Positions 1 to 12,120 of a stretch of 64,000 bases of DNA are shown piece by piece; position 1 is the first letter of the stretch, and each line of letters begins with the position of its first letter. Made by a program: the position numbers and the translations under genes. The notes beneath the pieces are model-generated. The model was given only the letters and a program-made list of their open reading frames with translations. It ran no database searches and had not been told where the DNA came from. Source of the stretch: Viscum album (lineage: Eukaryota; Streptophyta; Magnoliopsida; Santalales; Viscaceae); NCBI GenBank assembly GCA_963277665.1, contig OY728165.1, positions 1,147,744,050 through 1,147,808,049 on the forward strand, read 5' to 3'.

Positions 1-410
1 ACCAAATAGTGTCAAAATTGACATAAAATAATTTTTAAAACAAATATTATATTATTAATTGTTATTTTATACATAAAAATCTAAGGTTCGTCCAAATGAC
101 TTATATAAGATTATATATATTAATTATAAACAAATTGGGGTTTTTTTGTCTTGTTATAGTAAGTTTATTAACCTTATAGTGTAAGAAAACAAGAAGCCAA
201 GGTAAAAGTAAAATTATTTAACTTAAAGTTAGATCTAAATGATAAGGTAAAAATAGAAACCTAAACTTGTATAAATTCTATTGGATCATATTATTTCGAC
301 CCATCCCAACCTTATCTTTGAAATAAATCAATTTGGAGCTATTAGAAACCAAATATGACTTTATAATAAAATAATATTTTTAGTTTTTCCTAAGGTGCCC
401 CTCCCCTCCC

Positions 411-420
411 TTATAAAAGG
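411..420 (+). promoter_or_regulatory. TATA box in 5' LTR of A
   Basis: TTATAAAAGG, preceded by a CCCCTCCC tract, at the same place in the 3' LTR (8960-8969) and in both LTRs of element F on the other strand. Transcription would start about 30 bases downstream, around 440-450, which makes a short first leader segment before the donor-like site at 589. Confidence 0.75.
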
Positions 421-588
421 GCACCTTCTCCCTCTCTTCCTCACACCACTTTGAGCCTTTCAGCTAGTCCAACCACTTCCAATTTCTCTTCTCCACTTCC
501 CTTGATAAATCCTAGAGGTTCTGGTCTTCTTCAAAGACCATTTTTAGTGCCCTAAGAGGAGGTTAAGAAGAGGTGCTTCAAAGAAGAG

Positions 589-2385
589 GTAATGTCTGTT
601 ACCAATTCTTTCAAATTTATTTCTCCTTCTACTTCTTCTTAATTAGTTGTTTCATTGTGAAGTAATAACATCAGTATCACTCATATACTGATATGTTATT
701 ATAGGTATGAAACAACCCTATTTCACCATTTATCCATCCTACGGAAAATGAAATCACCACGCGTGCGTATGTACGGAATACCGTCTCCACGCCGTGGTGT
801 AATCTATTTTCCACCACCACCTTACTTGGATGGGTATAATGTTGTAGATAATAACTATATATGATTATTTTATTGTGGTATTGATTCTGAAATAGTATAC
901 ATACACTCCAATACAATTCCACGATCATGGGAATGATATCATCTCTTGTGCGTACGTATGGAATACCATCTCCACGATGTGATGCGACTCGTTCTACATG
1001 ATCTTCATTGAATAATTATTATATAAATGAATTTAATGAATAAATATTATATATATTACACTAATACCATTCTGGAAATGAGGTATCTATAACCTAAAAA
1101 GAAGAATAAGAATTTATTCGACAAAACACGCATAAGAACAAAAAGTAATAAACACCCGAATAACAAGTAGCAATGAAATATTACTAATAAGAAGCTAAGA
1201 ATATGACCAAATATGATATCATAACAATGAGTATGATTCTAAAATAAGTCATTGACATTATTTAAATCATTATACAGGAGGTCTGGACACTTACGAATCA
1301 AATTGGACCTAAGGTAAGGGAAAATCTCACAATCTCATTTTTTGTCAGAGATTGTTTATACTTCCAGATTTACTGGGGAATATTTGTCATCCACATCCAT
1401 GTTCCTTCAATATTTTATATTATTTCCATCCACATAAAATTTTTTATATCCAATCTTACCCATTGGTGAGTTTTTAGTAAAAGATATGAAAGAAATCTTC
1501 TGTCATTTTTAGTACGATGTAGTTTTTGAATTTTCTGGCCAAAGTACGAGAAGAATGTTTTTTTTAACTTATACGGCATGAATGCATTTTTATAACATTA
1601 TTTCCATGAAGCTTCCTTTAAAAATTTTCAAGTTTATTTTTAATCAACTTATTTTAGTTTAAAACTGTATGACATGTTAATAATGGAAAAATGTTTTTTT
1701 AAATTAGAAAGGATATTTTCCTCAAAAAGGGAGTTCAAGAGTTTTATCAAATTTATTTTCCTTCTAAGATAATATAGGGTTCTGTTTCTATCCCTATTAT
1801 TACATTGATTTCATTATGTTTTGATGGAATTATTTTTATAAAGTCCTTTATCTTATAAGAATTGTTCTATGATGTCTCGATGTTTGTGAATCCCATTTTT
1901 ATTACATGGGTTATGCTATGATATATGATTTATGTTCTTGTGGAACACATAATAATGGTATCATTATGAGATGGGTGGGAACTATATCTCCCTAAAATGC
2001 ATTGGGTAACAATTTATATCTCATGAGATAGACATGTCTGGAATGGCAGGTTAATCAGTTTTAGTGAACCAGGACTGATATGAGGAGTGAACTCGGTTCA
2101 GAAATGGACTTTTCTGCTAAGATGGTCTTGGAAATGAGTCTTGACTACTAAGAAATGATTCTATATAATTTTGTGTGTATGCCACAAAGTTTCATGTTTT
2201 ATGTTAGGATTATATGGATTATATTTCACTACTATGATTTATCCCATGTTATGAAATTATGATCTCTTTTGCAGGTTAAGATTTCCAAAATGTTATGTTC
2301 TTATGAATATGATGTGATTGATATTTCTTTTGTTTACCCTTACCGAGCATTTGATCTCACAATTTTGTATGTTTTCTTTCCCCAG
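589..2385 (+). other. Putative leader intron in LTR of A
   Basis: AAGAAGAG|GTAATG at 588/589 and CTAAG|GTAAGG at 1313/1314 look like 5' splice sites. A pyrimidine run followed by CCCCAG at 2384-2385 looks like a 3' splice site, with a second TTTGCAG near 2268-2275. The same signals occur at matching places in the 3' LTR (9137, 9862, 10932) and on the minus strand in both LTRs of element F. Conservation between diverged copies is seen; splicing itself is inferred. Confidence 0.4.
755..985 (+). repeat. Duplicated CGTACG hairpin motif, LTR A 5'
   Basis: Two copies, 755-799 and 946-985, about 190 bases apart. The core is GTGCGTAYGTAYGG, four bases, then CCRTCTCCACG. The first copy is also flanked by CACCACG and CGTGGTG. 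The inner stem reads ACGG/CCGT in copy 1 and ATGG/CCAT in copy 2, so pairing is kept. It is a CpG-rich island in AT-rich DNA. Confidence 0.7.
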
Positions 2386-2603
2386 GTCAGGAAGAATGTT
2401 ATTAAGTAGGATATTCCAAAAGGGACTCTAGATATGATGAAATAAATGGGAGGCAATGTAGATGCTTTATGAACAACTTGTTTATGTTTCCCTGTTTCTA
2501 AAGACACTATACCTATACGGTCCTTTCATGGTTTTGTTATATGTTGTAATTAGTGTGCTTCAATTTTGAAGCAATAAAAATGTAAAGTGTGGGTCGTTAT
2601 AGA

Positions 2604-2615
2604 TGGTATTAGAGG
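2604..2615 (+). other. Primer-binding site of A (tRNA-iMet type)
   Basis: TGGTATTAGAGG two bases after the LTR end. The plant initiator tRNA-Met complement begins TGGTATCAGAGC, so this is a slightly mutated match. It primes minus-strand DNA synthesis in this class of element. Confidence 0.85.
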
Positions 2616-2823
2616 AAAGGTATAGTCATCCTTTGGAAACTAGGATTTTAAATCCTTAGTAAGAACCCTAAGGATATATCTAAGCATAGAACATAATCAT
2701 AGTGTACTATATATGGCCATGAATAACATAAGATAGTACCTTAAGTGTAAAATTTTATTCTCGATTATGTGGTTTTCCTATTATAAATAGTGATGCTCAC
2801 ATTATTCTTCTTGGTTTTAGTCA

Positions 2824-3950
2824 ATGGTTGGAACCCAAAGGAACCGTGTTAACGCGGAATGCGACGGGCAATGAAATGATTGTCCCACCGACCAACCAAA
2901 CCTTATGGGAGCTAGAATGAAAAATCATGTAGCCATTCTCACTCAACTTTCTCATTCTATGAATCTTTCCGGTCTTCCAAACGAGCAAAGGAACTAGAAA
3001 CATTCTATTGAATCCTTCATGAGGCAGCGTCCACCTACATTCAGCGAGTCTACTGATCCCTTAGTTTCTGAACAATGGATCAGTACAACTGAAAAGATAT
3101 TTCCAGTTCTTCAATGTTCTCAACATGAAAAAGTCATCTTAGAAGTGTATCGTTTGGAAGGTGATGTTGATCAATGGTGTAATCTTATCAATAATACGAG
3201 GCATAGAGATGAAATTGAGTCCATGGAATGGGATGAGTTCAAGAAATTATTTTTCAATAAGTACTTCCCATGTATTCTTCGAACAAAGATAGAGAAGGAG
3301 TTTCTTGAACTGATGCAAAAGGATGATGAATCGGTTAGTACCTACGAAGCAAATTTTACAAGACTTTCATGGTACACATCTGGGATTATTATCCAACTTG
3401 AGAGTAAGATTGATCGATTCTTTAGTGGATTAAAACTAAGACTTTGAAAGGCATTATCCATAAGGGACTTAAATAGCTATGAGGAAATCATTTGATGTGC
3501 TCTCAAGGTCGAGATAGAGATTAGAGTAACCTATCAGTCATATGGGTTTGATAAGAAGAGGAAAATGGAATTCAAAGGAAAATCTAAAGAGCGCACTGAA
3601 AAGAATATGATTTCTCCCTTATGCTCAAAGTTTGGAAGGAAACATTGAGGGATTTTTCTTAAAGGGACAATTAAATGTTTCAAATATGGAAAGGAAGGTC
3701 ATCGGGCATTTGAATGCCGCAATGATGGGAAGAATATGTCTAGTGATGCGAACAAAGAAAAGGCTACACAGGGTGCACCTCCTACACTTCAATGTTACAA
3801 GTGCAAAGAAATGGGGAATTATGCTAATCAATTCCCTAATCCAAGGGTTTTTTATTATGATCGACGTCAAAAAACTCTTAAGGCTAAAGACAATGGAAAG
3901 TCACATGAAATTTCTATCAGTGATGTGGATAATGATAACAAACTGGTGAA
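2824..3950 (+). pseudogene. gag of element A, decayed
   Basis: Gag forms the particle and binds element RNA. The start chosen is ATG 2824, because its first codons (MVGTQRNRVNA) match the start of gag in element F (MAPSGRNGNRINA). A stop follows 16 codons later, and the retrotransposon gag domain is readable again at 3019-3447 (PTFSESTDPLVSEQW near its start, then DQWCNL and FFNKYFP). Two zinc knuckles follow: CFKYGKEGHRAFEC near 3676, with the second Cys changed to Tyr, and CYKCKEMGNYANQF near 3795, with His changed to Asn and the last Cys to Phe. Both knuckles are thus damaged and several frames are needed. No functional product is expected. Confidence 0.88.
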
Positions 3951-4412
3951 AGGTACACAGACCATCCACTCTAAAGTAGAAAATGTTTTATTTGATTCTG
4001 GATCCACCCACTATTTTATTTCTGAAGATTTTTCTCAGTGTATCACCATAGTACCTCAACAATTATATGTTGAGCTACCTGTGACAACTCCTAATGGCAT
4101 AATAGTTGCATCAAAAGTTTATAATTCTTCTCTGATTGAAGTTTGTGGGAAAGTGCTTCCTATAAATCTTGTGATACATCATATAGTGGAATTTGAAGTG
4201 ATTCTTGGCATGGATTGGATTTCTTTATTTGGATCTCATATCAATTTCCAAATAAGGGAAGTCACATTTCATATTCCAGATCAATCTATGATCATCTATC
4301 GATGCAAGGATGAACATAACCTTCTAGTGGAAATTTCTTCCATCTTATGGGTCTTGATTCAACTAAATGAAGGTTATTTATCTCAAATGGTGGGAGATAA
4401 ACTCACAACATA
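3951..4412 (+). pseudogene. Aspartic protease domain of element A
   Basis: Retropepsin-type protease that would cut the gag-pol polyprotein. The catalytic motif FDSGST is intact at about 3991-4008, followed by HYFISEDF, and the later conserved ILGMDWIS lies near 4200-4222. It shares its frame with the end of gag (3736 onward) and stops at 4411, before RT. In intact relatives the frame continues into pol, so this stop is probably decay. Fifteen or so residues around the active site match element F closely. Confidence 0.85.
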
Positions 4413-5290
4413 GAATATGAGTTCTATGATGTCTTTCCGGAGTAATTGTTGGGTCTTCCACGAAATCGTGAAGTTGAGTTTTCAATAGAACTCGTACTGG
4501 GTGATTTTCCTATTTCAAAGGCACCATATAGAATGGCCCCAATTGAGTTGCAGGAATTTAAGAAGCAACTCCAAGAGAATATTGATATGGGATTCATACG
4601 CCCTAGTGCATCACCTTGGGGAGCACCTGTTCTGTTTGTTAAGAAGAACAATGGATCCATGAGACTCTGCATTGATTATCAAGAACATAATAAGATCACT
4701 ATTAAGAACAAATATCATCTCCCACTGATTGATGACTTATTTGACCAACTACGTGGAGCACAATATTTTCCGAGATTGATCTTCCTTCATGGTATCATCA
4801 ATTAAGGTTCACAAGGGAGGGTATACCAAAGATAGCTTTCCATACAATGTATAGACACTATGAATTTATAGTGATGCCATTTGGTCTTACTAATGCCCCT
4901 GGTATCTTCATGGATCTAATGAATAGAGTCTTTAGATAATATCTTGATCTGTTTGTGGTAGTCTTTATAGACAATATTCTTGTCTATTCAAAGAGTAAGG
5001 AAGAACATGAAGATCACTTGAGAATTTTATTTAAGACCCTGAGAGAGGAGAAGCATTATGCCAAATTTACCATGTGTGAATTTTGGATTCAAAAAGTTTC
5101 ATTTTTTGGTCACATAATCTGAAAAGAGGGGATATCTGTGGATCCAACAAAAACAGAGGTTATCGAAAGATGGTCGAGACCAACAACAGTAACTTAGATC
5201 TAGATATTTCTTGGTTTTTCCGGATATTATCGACGTTTTGTGAAATATTTTTCATGGTTATCTAATCCACTCACAAGGTTGACTCAAAAA
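4413..5290 (+). pseudogene. Reverse transcriptase of element A, decayed
   Basis: RNA-directed DNA polymerase. Clear blocks are [36 protein letters not shown] and [16 protein letters not shown] (4446-4770). The frame breaks near 4775, and fragments after that include [11 protein letters not shown] near 4870-4900. The catalytic box near 4961-4975 reads F-I-D-N, so the second aspartate expected in this family (F/Y-x-D-D) is lost. More stops follow at about 4937 and 5120. It would not be active even if translated. Confidence 0.9.
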
Positions 5291-5800
5291 AAAGTTAAGT
5301 TCGTGTGGACAGAGGAATGTGAAGAGATTACCAAGGAGTTGAAAAGAAGGTTATCCAGTGCACCTGTACTCACACTTCCTTGTAGTGGAGAATGGATTGT
5401 GATCTATAGTGATGCATCCAAGAAGGGTATGGGGTGTGTTCTTATGCCAAATGATATGGTGATAGTTTATGCCTCACGATAGTTGAAAATCCATGAGCAA
5501 AATTACCCAACTCATGATTTGGAGTTAGCTGCGGTAATATTTTCATTAATGATTTGGAGGAATTATCTTTATGGTGAAAGGTGTGATATTTATACTGATC
5601 ATAAAAGTTTAAAGTATATTTTCACAAAAAAGGATGTGAATATGCGCCAAAGAAAATGGTTGGAGTTGATTAAGGATTACGACTGCTCAATTCATTATCA
5701 CCCTAGGAAAGAAAACAAGGTGGCAGTTGCATTAAGTCGACAAAACCATGCTAGCTTATCCATGATGAGGATCAGAAGAGATCCAATATTTATGGATTGA
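5291..5800 (+). pseudogene. RNase H domain of element A
   Basis: Ty3/gypsy RNase H, which degrades the RNA strand of the hybrid. Visible blocks are [15 protein letters not shown] (first catalytic Asp), an in-frame stop at 5480-5482, then [47 protein letters not shown] and a terminal VALSRQ. The single stop splits the domain in two; otherwise it is close to the copy in element F. Confidence 0.9.
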
Positions 5801-6813
5801 AAAAGCATGGATCATGGAATTATAATGGAAGGGAAAATATCTTATCTTTCTCAAATGAATGTTAAACCATCTACACCTGTGAAGATTAAAGAGGCACGGA
5901 AAGAAGATGTAGAGTTACAAGAGGAGGTGAGAAATTTTCATGAATTCAACCTTGAATGTGATGGGATAATAAGGTTTAGGAATCAGGTTTGTGTTCCTCC
6001 CATCCCATAATTAAAGAAGGAGCTGCTGGATGAGGCTCATAGTTTTTCATTATCTATTCATCCTGGAAGCACGAAGATGTATAGGGACCTGAAAGAGTAC
6101 TTATTGTGGGATGACATGAAAGGAGATATTGCTAAATATGTCTCTCGATGCTTGGTTTGTCAGCATGTTAAAGCTGAGAGACAGATGTCTAAGGGGATGC
6201 TACAACCATTACCCATACCCGAATGAAATGGGAAAACATCACTATGGACTTTGTCGCTGGGCTTCCTAAAACATCCAAAGGCAATAATGATATCTGGGAC
6301 ATTGTTGATCGTCTTACAAAGTCAGCACACTTCATTTCTATTAGAGATGAATTCTCTCTGGATCAGCTTCCCAGGATATATGTAAAGGAAGTGGTATGAT
6401 TGCATGGAGTACCAATTTCCATTATATCTAATCGGGATCTGAGTTTTACCTCAAAGTATATGCGAAGTCTTCAGCATACTCTGGATACAGAGTTGAGTGT
6501 CAGCACTGCTTATCATCCTCAGACAGATGGTCAGTCTGAGACGAAAATTCAAACTCTAGAAGATATGTTGAAATCTTGCTCTTTTGATTTCAAAGGTGGT
6601 TGGGATCAACACCTACCATTGGTGGAATTTTCTTATAATAATAGTTTTCACCCCAGTATTCAGATGGATCCTTATGACGCTCTCTATGGAATGAAATGCA
6701 GGACTCCAACTTGCTGGGATGAAGTTAGGGAAAGAGAGCAATTAGGACATGACCTTGTTGATGAGATGGCAGAAAAGGTCATATCTATTGAACAACACAT
6801 AAGAGCAGCTTAG
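5801..6813 (+). pseudogene. Integrase of element A, decayed
   Basis: Inserts element cDNA into the chromosome. The HHCC zinc domain is readable around 6025-6165 ([16 protein letters not shown] then CLVCQH). A one-base loss near 6225 breaks the motif PEWKWENITMDF. The core continues with IVDRLTKSAHF and, after a stop at 6397-6399, the frame 6400-6813. There the expected SDRD is SNRD, so the second catalytic Asp appears lost, while [10 protein letters not shown] keeps the catalytic Glu. The core ends with LPLVEFSYNNSF and ALYGMKCRTPTCW. Confidence 0.9.
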
Positions 6814-7291
6814 TCGAAAAAAAAGTTAATCCGACAACCGAAGAAAATACCTAGAGTTTGAAATGGGTGATAAACTGTTCTTACGAATATCTCCTTGGAA
6901 GAGAGTAATGAGATTTGGAAAGAAGGGAAAGCTGAGCCCTAGGTATATCGGTCCTTTAGAAATATTGGATCGTGTTGGGAAGGTAGCTTACCGATTGGCA
7001 CTTCCACTAAATCTATCTCAAGTTCATGATGTTTTACAAGTATCTCTCCTGAAAAAACTACATACGCGATCCTTCACATGTACTCATCTCAGAAGTTGTA
7101 CCACTGGAGCAAGATATTTCTTATGAAGAACAACCGATAGAGATTCTGGATCGTAGCGAAAAAGTCCTACAGAACAAGGCCACTCGCTTGGTGAAAGTTT
7201 TATGGAGGAACCAAAAATTAGATGAAGCTACATGATAGCTTGAGGATATGATGAGGGAGAGGTATCCTCATCTGTTTGTTACAAAGTGAAG
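6814..7291 (+). pseudogene. Integrase C-terminus and chromodomain of element A
   Basis: The GPY/F module is readable at 6863-7050 (GDKLFLRISPWK, then LSPRYIGPLEILDRVG and AYRLALP), followed by VHDVLQVSLLKK and a frameshift. From about 7135 the chromodomain follows: EILDRSEKVLQNKATRLVKVLWRN, then a stop where a Trp codon is expected (EAT-stop instead of EATW), and YPHLF just before the end. Chromodomains of this type direct integration toward heterochromatin in studied chromoviruses. Confidence 0.86.
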
Positions 7292-7315
7292 AATTTCAAA
7301 GGCGAAATTCATTTT

Positions 7316-7328
7316 AAGCGGGGTAGAA
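7316..7328 (+). other. Polypurine tract of A
   Basis: AAGCGGGGTAGAA immediately before the 3' LTR; it primes plus-strand DNA synthesis in these elements. Confidence 0.8.
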
Positions 7329-8959
7329 TGTAACATCTGAAAATTTTATGAGAAATATTTTGTTTTTTTGTTATATACATAATCAAAGGAATATTTCACT
7401 ACACACAACACTATCTCAGATTGCTTTATATGCAGTCGCGGCTTTCCTCGATAGCTTGCGTTGTACGCAATATCGAGTTTCACTAAACAACGATAAGCTA
7501 TTAAAATATTATTAAAACTAGCCTTTATGAATAGTAATACCCACTATTTGAAATTTTATAAATTTTATCTTTCTAAATGGACTTCATTTTTTTATTTGGA
7601 ATATCGAAATTAGCCTAGGGTCAAATTTTGGTATTTTTCTGAAAACATTCATTTTTTGATTAATAGAAAAAACACCGGGTTCTTATTTAAAAACAGAATT
7701 TTTATTTAAATAATTATTTATTTTATTTAAATTTATTTTAGGTAAAAATTGATACATAGCACCTATATAAGTTCCATGTAATTAATTGGATTCATTTCAT
7801 AATAATTTTAGATATATAAAAATTTAATTGAACTTTTCACCGTTTTTTACCCACCTCCTAGGAGAATTTGGAAATTTACATAAAACATAATTTTACCGCT
7901 TTGGTGAGTGGAATTTCGAAAATCTGTGAGACACCGTTAATATCAAGGACTAAAATGTTGTTTAATGAGATGAAAATAATTTTTGGTGAATAGTAATTTT
8001 TTTACTTTTTTTAACCATGGTTTAAAGTAAATATGGTAATAAAGGGTAAAAATGATATTATTATTACCCTAACACATGTCATAATTCTATTGGATAAGTG
8101 TAATTAGACCCAAAACAACCATATGAATAACATATGACCATTTAGGCCCACTTGGATTAGATTAGGACATTTAATATTATTTTATTTAAAGAATAGTTAA
8201 AATAGTTAAAATCAATGTTTAATAACTTAAACATTTTTAATATATGGTTATGCATGAGATAAATTCAAATATAAATATTCATTAGAAATCTAAAACGATT
8301 TCCTACATAATGGTATTTTATTTATAATTTTTAGACTTTAAATAATTTAATTTATTTATGACATAATGATGATGCAATAATTATCTTATTAATGAAATAT
8401 TAACATAAGTGATGTTATAAATACTCAAATAAATTTAATTTGACACTTTTTATGAATTCTAGTAATTTTATAGGTTAATATGAAATATTTTTATTGATTT
8501 ATTTAAATTTTCTCGAACTAATCATCCTGTTATGATTTTCAAAAAAATCATGTACAAAATAGTGTCAAAATTCACATATAATAGTTTTAAAAAAATTATA
8601 TTATTAACTGTTATTTTTTTCTTGAAAATATAATATACATCCAAATTACTTAGATAAGGTTACATATATTAATAATAAACAACTTGGGTTTCGTTTGGCT
8701 TGTTATAGTAAGTTTATTAACCTTATAGTGTAAGAAAAGAAAAAGACACGGTAAAAGTAAAATTATTTAACTTAAAGTTAAATCTAAATGATAAGGTTAA
8801 AATAGAAACCTAAAATGGTCTATATTCTATTGGATGAGAGGATTTATACCCATCCCCACCTTAGCTTTGAAAGAAACCAATTTGGAGCTATTAAAAACCG
8901 AATATGACTTTATAATAAAATAATATTTTTAGTTTTTCCTAAGGTGCCCCTCTCCTCTC

Positions 8960-8969
8960 TTATAAAAGG
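8960..8969 (+). promoter_or_regulatory. TATA box in 3' LTR of A
   Basis: TTATAAAAGG, the equivalent of the box at 411-420, about 1.63 kb into the LTR. This makes U3 about 1.65 kb and the transcribed R-U5 part over 2 kb. Confidence 0.7.
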
Positions 8970-9302
8970 GCACCTCCTCTCTCTCTTCGTCACACCACTT
9001 TGAGCCTTTAAGCTTGTCCAACCCCTGCCAATTTCTCTTCCCCATTCCCTAGAAACATCCTAGAGGTTCTGGTCTTCTTCAAAGACCATTTTTAGTGCCC
9101 TAAGAGGAGGTCAAGAAGAGGCGCTTTAAAGAAGAGGTAATGTCTGTTACCGATTCTTTCAACTTTATTTATTCTTCTACTTCTTCTTATTCATTTGTTT
9201 CATTATGAAGTAATAACATCAGTATCACTAACATAATTATATTTTATTAAAAGTATGAAACAACACGATTTCACCACCTATCCATCCTACAGAAAATGAA
9301 AT

Positions 9303-9534
9303 CACTGCGCGTGCGTACGTATGGAATACCGTCTCTACGTCGTGGTGTAATCTATTTTCCACCACCACCTTACTTGGATGTGTATAATGGTGTAAATAAT
9401 AACTATATATGATTATTGTAAATTTATATTTATTATTAAATAGTATACATACACTCCAATACAATTCCACGATCATGGGAAAGATATCATCGCTCGTGCG
9501 TACGTATGGAATACCGTCTCTATGATGTGATGCG
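9303..9534 (+). repeat. Duplicated CGTACG hairpin motif, LTR A 3'
   Basis: Copies at 9303-9348 and 9491-9534, same spacing as in the 5' LTR. Both inner stems read ATGG/CCGT, which pairs with one G-U in RNA. Confidence 0.7.
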
Positions 9535-11369
9535 ACTCATTTTACATGATCTTCATTGCATAATGATTATATAAATGATTTTAATGAATAAATATTATAT
9601 ATATTACACTAATAAAATTCTGGAAATTAGGTATCTATAACCTAAAAACAAGAATAAGAATTTATTCGACAAAACACACATAAGAACAAAACGTAATAAA
9701 CACTCGAATAACAAGTAGCAATGAAATATTAATAATAAGAAGCTAAAAATATGACCATATATGATATCATAAAATTGAGTATGATTCTGGAATAAGTCAA
9801 TGAAATTATTTAAATCATTATACAGGAGGTTCGGACACTTACGAAGCAAATCGGACCTATGGTAAGGGAAAATCTCACTATCTCATTTTTATTCGAGATT
9901 GTTTATACTTCTGGATTTACTGGTGCATATTTATCATCCACATACATATTTCCTCAATATATAATATTATTTCCATCCACCTACAATTGTTTAATTCCAA
10001 ATTTACCCATTGGTGTGTTTTTAGTAAAAGATATGAAAGGAATCTTTTATCGTTTTTAGTACGAGGTACTTTTTGACTTTTCTGGCCAAAGTACGAGAAG
10101 AAATTTTTTAACTTATACGGCATGAATGGATATTTAGAACATTATTTCCATGGAGCTTCCTTTACAAGTTTTCATGTTTATTTTTAATCAACATCCTTTA
10201 GTTTAAAATTGTATGACATGTTAAGAATGGAAAAAATGTTTTTTTTAAAGTAAAAAGGATATTTTCCTAAAGAAGGTAATTCAAGTGTTTTATCAAAATT
10301 AAATTCCTTATAAGATAATATAGGGTTTTGTTTCTATCCCTATTATTTAATTTATTTAAATATGGTCTGATGGAATTATTTTTATGAAGTCATTTACCTT
10401 ATACGAATTGTTTTATGATGTTATGATGTTTAAGAATCCCATTTTTATTACATGGGATATGATATGATGTATGATTTATGATCATGTGGAACACATAATA
10501 ATGGTATCATTATGTGATGGGTGGGACATATATCTCCCTCCAATGCATTGGGTAAAGAATTATATCTCATGAGATAGACATGGCTGGAACGACAGGTTAA
10601 TCCAGTTCAGTGAAATAGGACTGAAACGAGGAGTGAACTCAGTTCAGAAATGGACTTTGTCAACTAAGATAGTCTTGGAAATGAGTCTTGACTAATAAGA
10701 AATGATTTTCTATAATTATGTGTGTATGCCACAAATTTTCATGTTTTATGTTATGATTATAGGGATTACATTTCACTACTATGATTTATTCCATGTTATG
10801 AAATTGTGATCTCTTTTGTAGGTTAATATTTGCAAAATGTTATGTTCTTATGAATATAATGTGATTGATATTTATTTTGTTTACCCTTACTAAGCATTTG
10901 AGATCACCCTTTTGTATATTTTATTTCCCCAGGTCAGGAAGAAGTTTATTATGTAGGATATGCCAAAAGGGACTCTATATACGATGAATAAATGGGAGGC
11001 AATGTAGATGCTTTATGAACCAATTGTTTATGTTTCCCAGTTTCTAAAGACACTATACCTATACGGTCCTTTCATGGTTTTGTTATATGTTGTCATAAGT
11101 GTGCTTCAATTTTGAAGCATTAACAATGTAAAGTGTGGGTCGTTATAATGTGTGGGAGAGTTTTTATAATGAAAACACATTTTCCATCCGAAATAGTCTA
11201 TCCCATTATCATTTTTCATCATTTCACTAAACATGACCTTATTTTAAGAATATTTGTATATGAAAAATAGTTCTACAATTTTCGATGGTGTAAGTGTGGG
11301 TGAAGTAATAAGCCTCTATTTCAACTCTTTAAAACAATCTTCACATTCACTGTCCTTGAAAAATGTTAC

Positions 11370-12120
11370 TCCCTTTCGAATCATCTAGGTTAATGGGTTT
11401 TAAAAAATTTATATATTCCTCAAAAATCATCAATACTACCAATCTAGACCAAGGAAACTATAGATCTTCATTAAAGATGTTGTTCTGGTCCACTCCTCAA
11501 TTTCCTTTTTTTGGAGGGTCTGCATGTATTCCTTTTCTAGTGATAACATTCCTAATGAATTATCATTCCTCCATAAATAACTCACATTTAATGTACTATT
11601 AATATAATTTAACCCTTTGAAATGTCTTTAACACATTATTCAAATTCATTTCATGTTTCTCATTTCCCTTTGATTATATCATAATATCATCTATAATGAC
11701 TTCCAAAAAATTTTAGAGGTAATATCTAAATACTCTTTTATTATGTCCCTGAAAATTATTGGATCATTATTGAGTTTGAAGGACATAACTTTGAACACAT
11801 AGTGTCCATTTCTCTTTTAAAAGTCAATCATGGGAATATGTTCCTTATTCACCTTTAATTAGAGATATCCTGATAGAAGATCCACCTTAGAGAAATACTT
11901 GGCCCCACATAGTTGATAGAACTAGTAATCTTTCCATGATAAGGGATACTTATTCTTTTTCATGATTTTTTTTGAACTCATCATAATCAATGATGAAGTT
12001 CATTGATACATCCATCTTCATGATGAATAGTACTGGTGTACTCCCCAGTGCAGCACTCGGGTATAAGAAACCCTTTTCCATATTTTCTTGTAATTTATTA
12101 TTCATTTCATCCAAGTAAAT
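11370..12120 (-). pseudogene. Reverse transcriptase fragment of element B
   Basis: Read on the minus strand from 12120 down: ALGSTPVLFIMKMDVSMNFIIDY matches the family block [23 protein letters not shown] in shape, then CGAKYFSKVDLLSGYL, NGHYVFKVMSF, a catalytic box reading IIDD near 11685, and IYSFLGLDWYY near 11400. Many stops interrupt it. Each block is short and diverged, but their order and spacing fit an RT. Confidence 0.72.

Larger units (their letters stand above)
1..2601 (+). repeat. 5' LTR of element A (partial)
   Basis: Direct repeat of 8554-11147; position 1 pairs with 8554, so about 1225 bases are missing on the left. It ends in GTCGTTATA just before the primer-binding site; the canonical end is probably GTTACA, as in element F. 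It holds a TATA box at 411, a duplicated hairpin motif (755-985), and conserved splice-like signals (donors at 589 and 1314, acceptor ending at 2385). Very AT-rich apart from these islands. No gene seen in it. Confidence 0.93.
1..11147 (+). mobile_element. Element A: Ty3/gypsy chromovirus, 5' end cut by window start
   Basis: An LTR retrotransposon on the plus strand. The direct repeat of 1-2601 with 8554-11147, a primer-binding site at 2604, a polypurine tract just before 7329, and the order gag, protease, RT, RNase H, integrase, chromodomain define it. About 1.2 kb of the 5' LTR lies outside the window. The internal part (about 4.7 kb) has stops and frameshifts in every domain, and key catalytic residues are changed in RT and integrase, so it is not autonomous. 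Its LTR and proteins align by eye with element F at the other end of the window, in opposite orientation: same family, older copy. Clade assignment (Tekay/Del-like) is inferred from LTR length, tRNA-Met type primer site and the C-terminal chromodomain. Confidence 0.93.
7329..11147 (+). repeat. 3' LTR of element A (complete, 3819 bp)
   Basis: Starts TGTAACATC after the polypurine tract and ends GTCGTTATA at 11147, like the 5' LTR at 2601. Its first 300 bases match the LTR start of element F on the other strand, for example GCGTTGTACGCAA. It contains the TATA box (8960-8969), hairpin motifs (9303-9534) and splice-like signals. There are many small differences from the 5' LTR, so insertion is not recent. 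The short frames inside are not conserved and I see no gene. Confidence 0.93.

Noticed and set aside
677..928. 83-codon minus-strand frame, with a relative at 9237-9476
   Set aside because: It is antisense inside both LTRs of A, crosses the hairpin motif, and is present twice only because LTRs are repeats.
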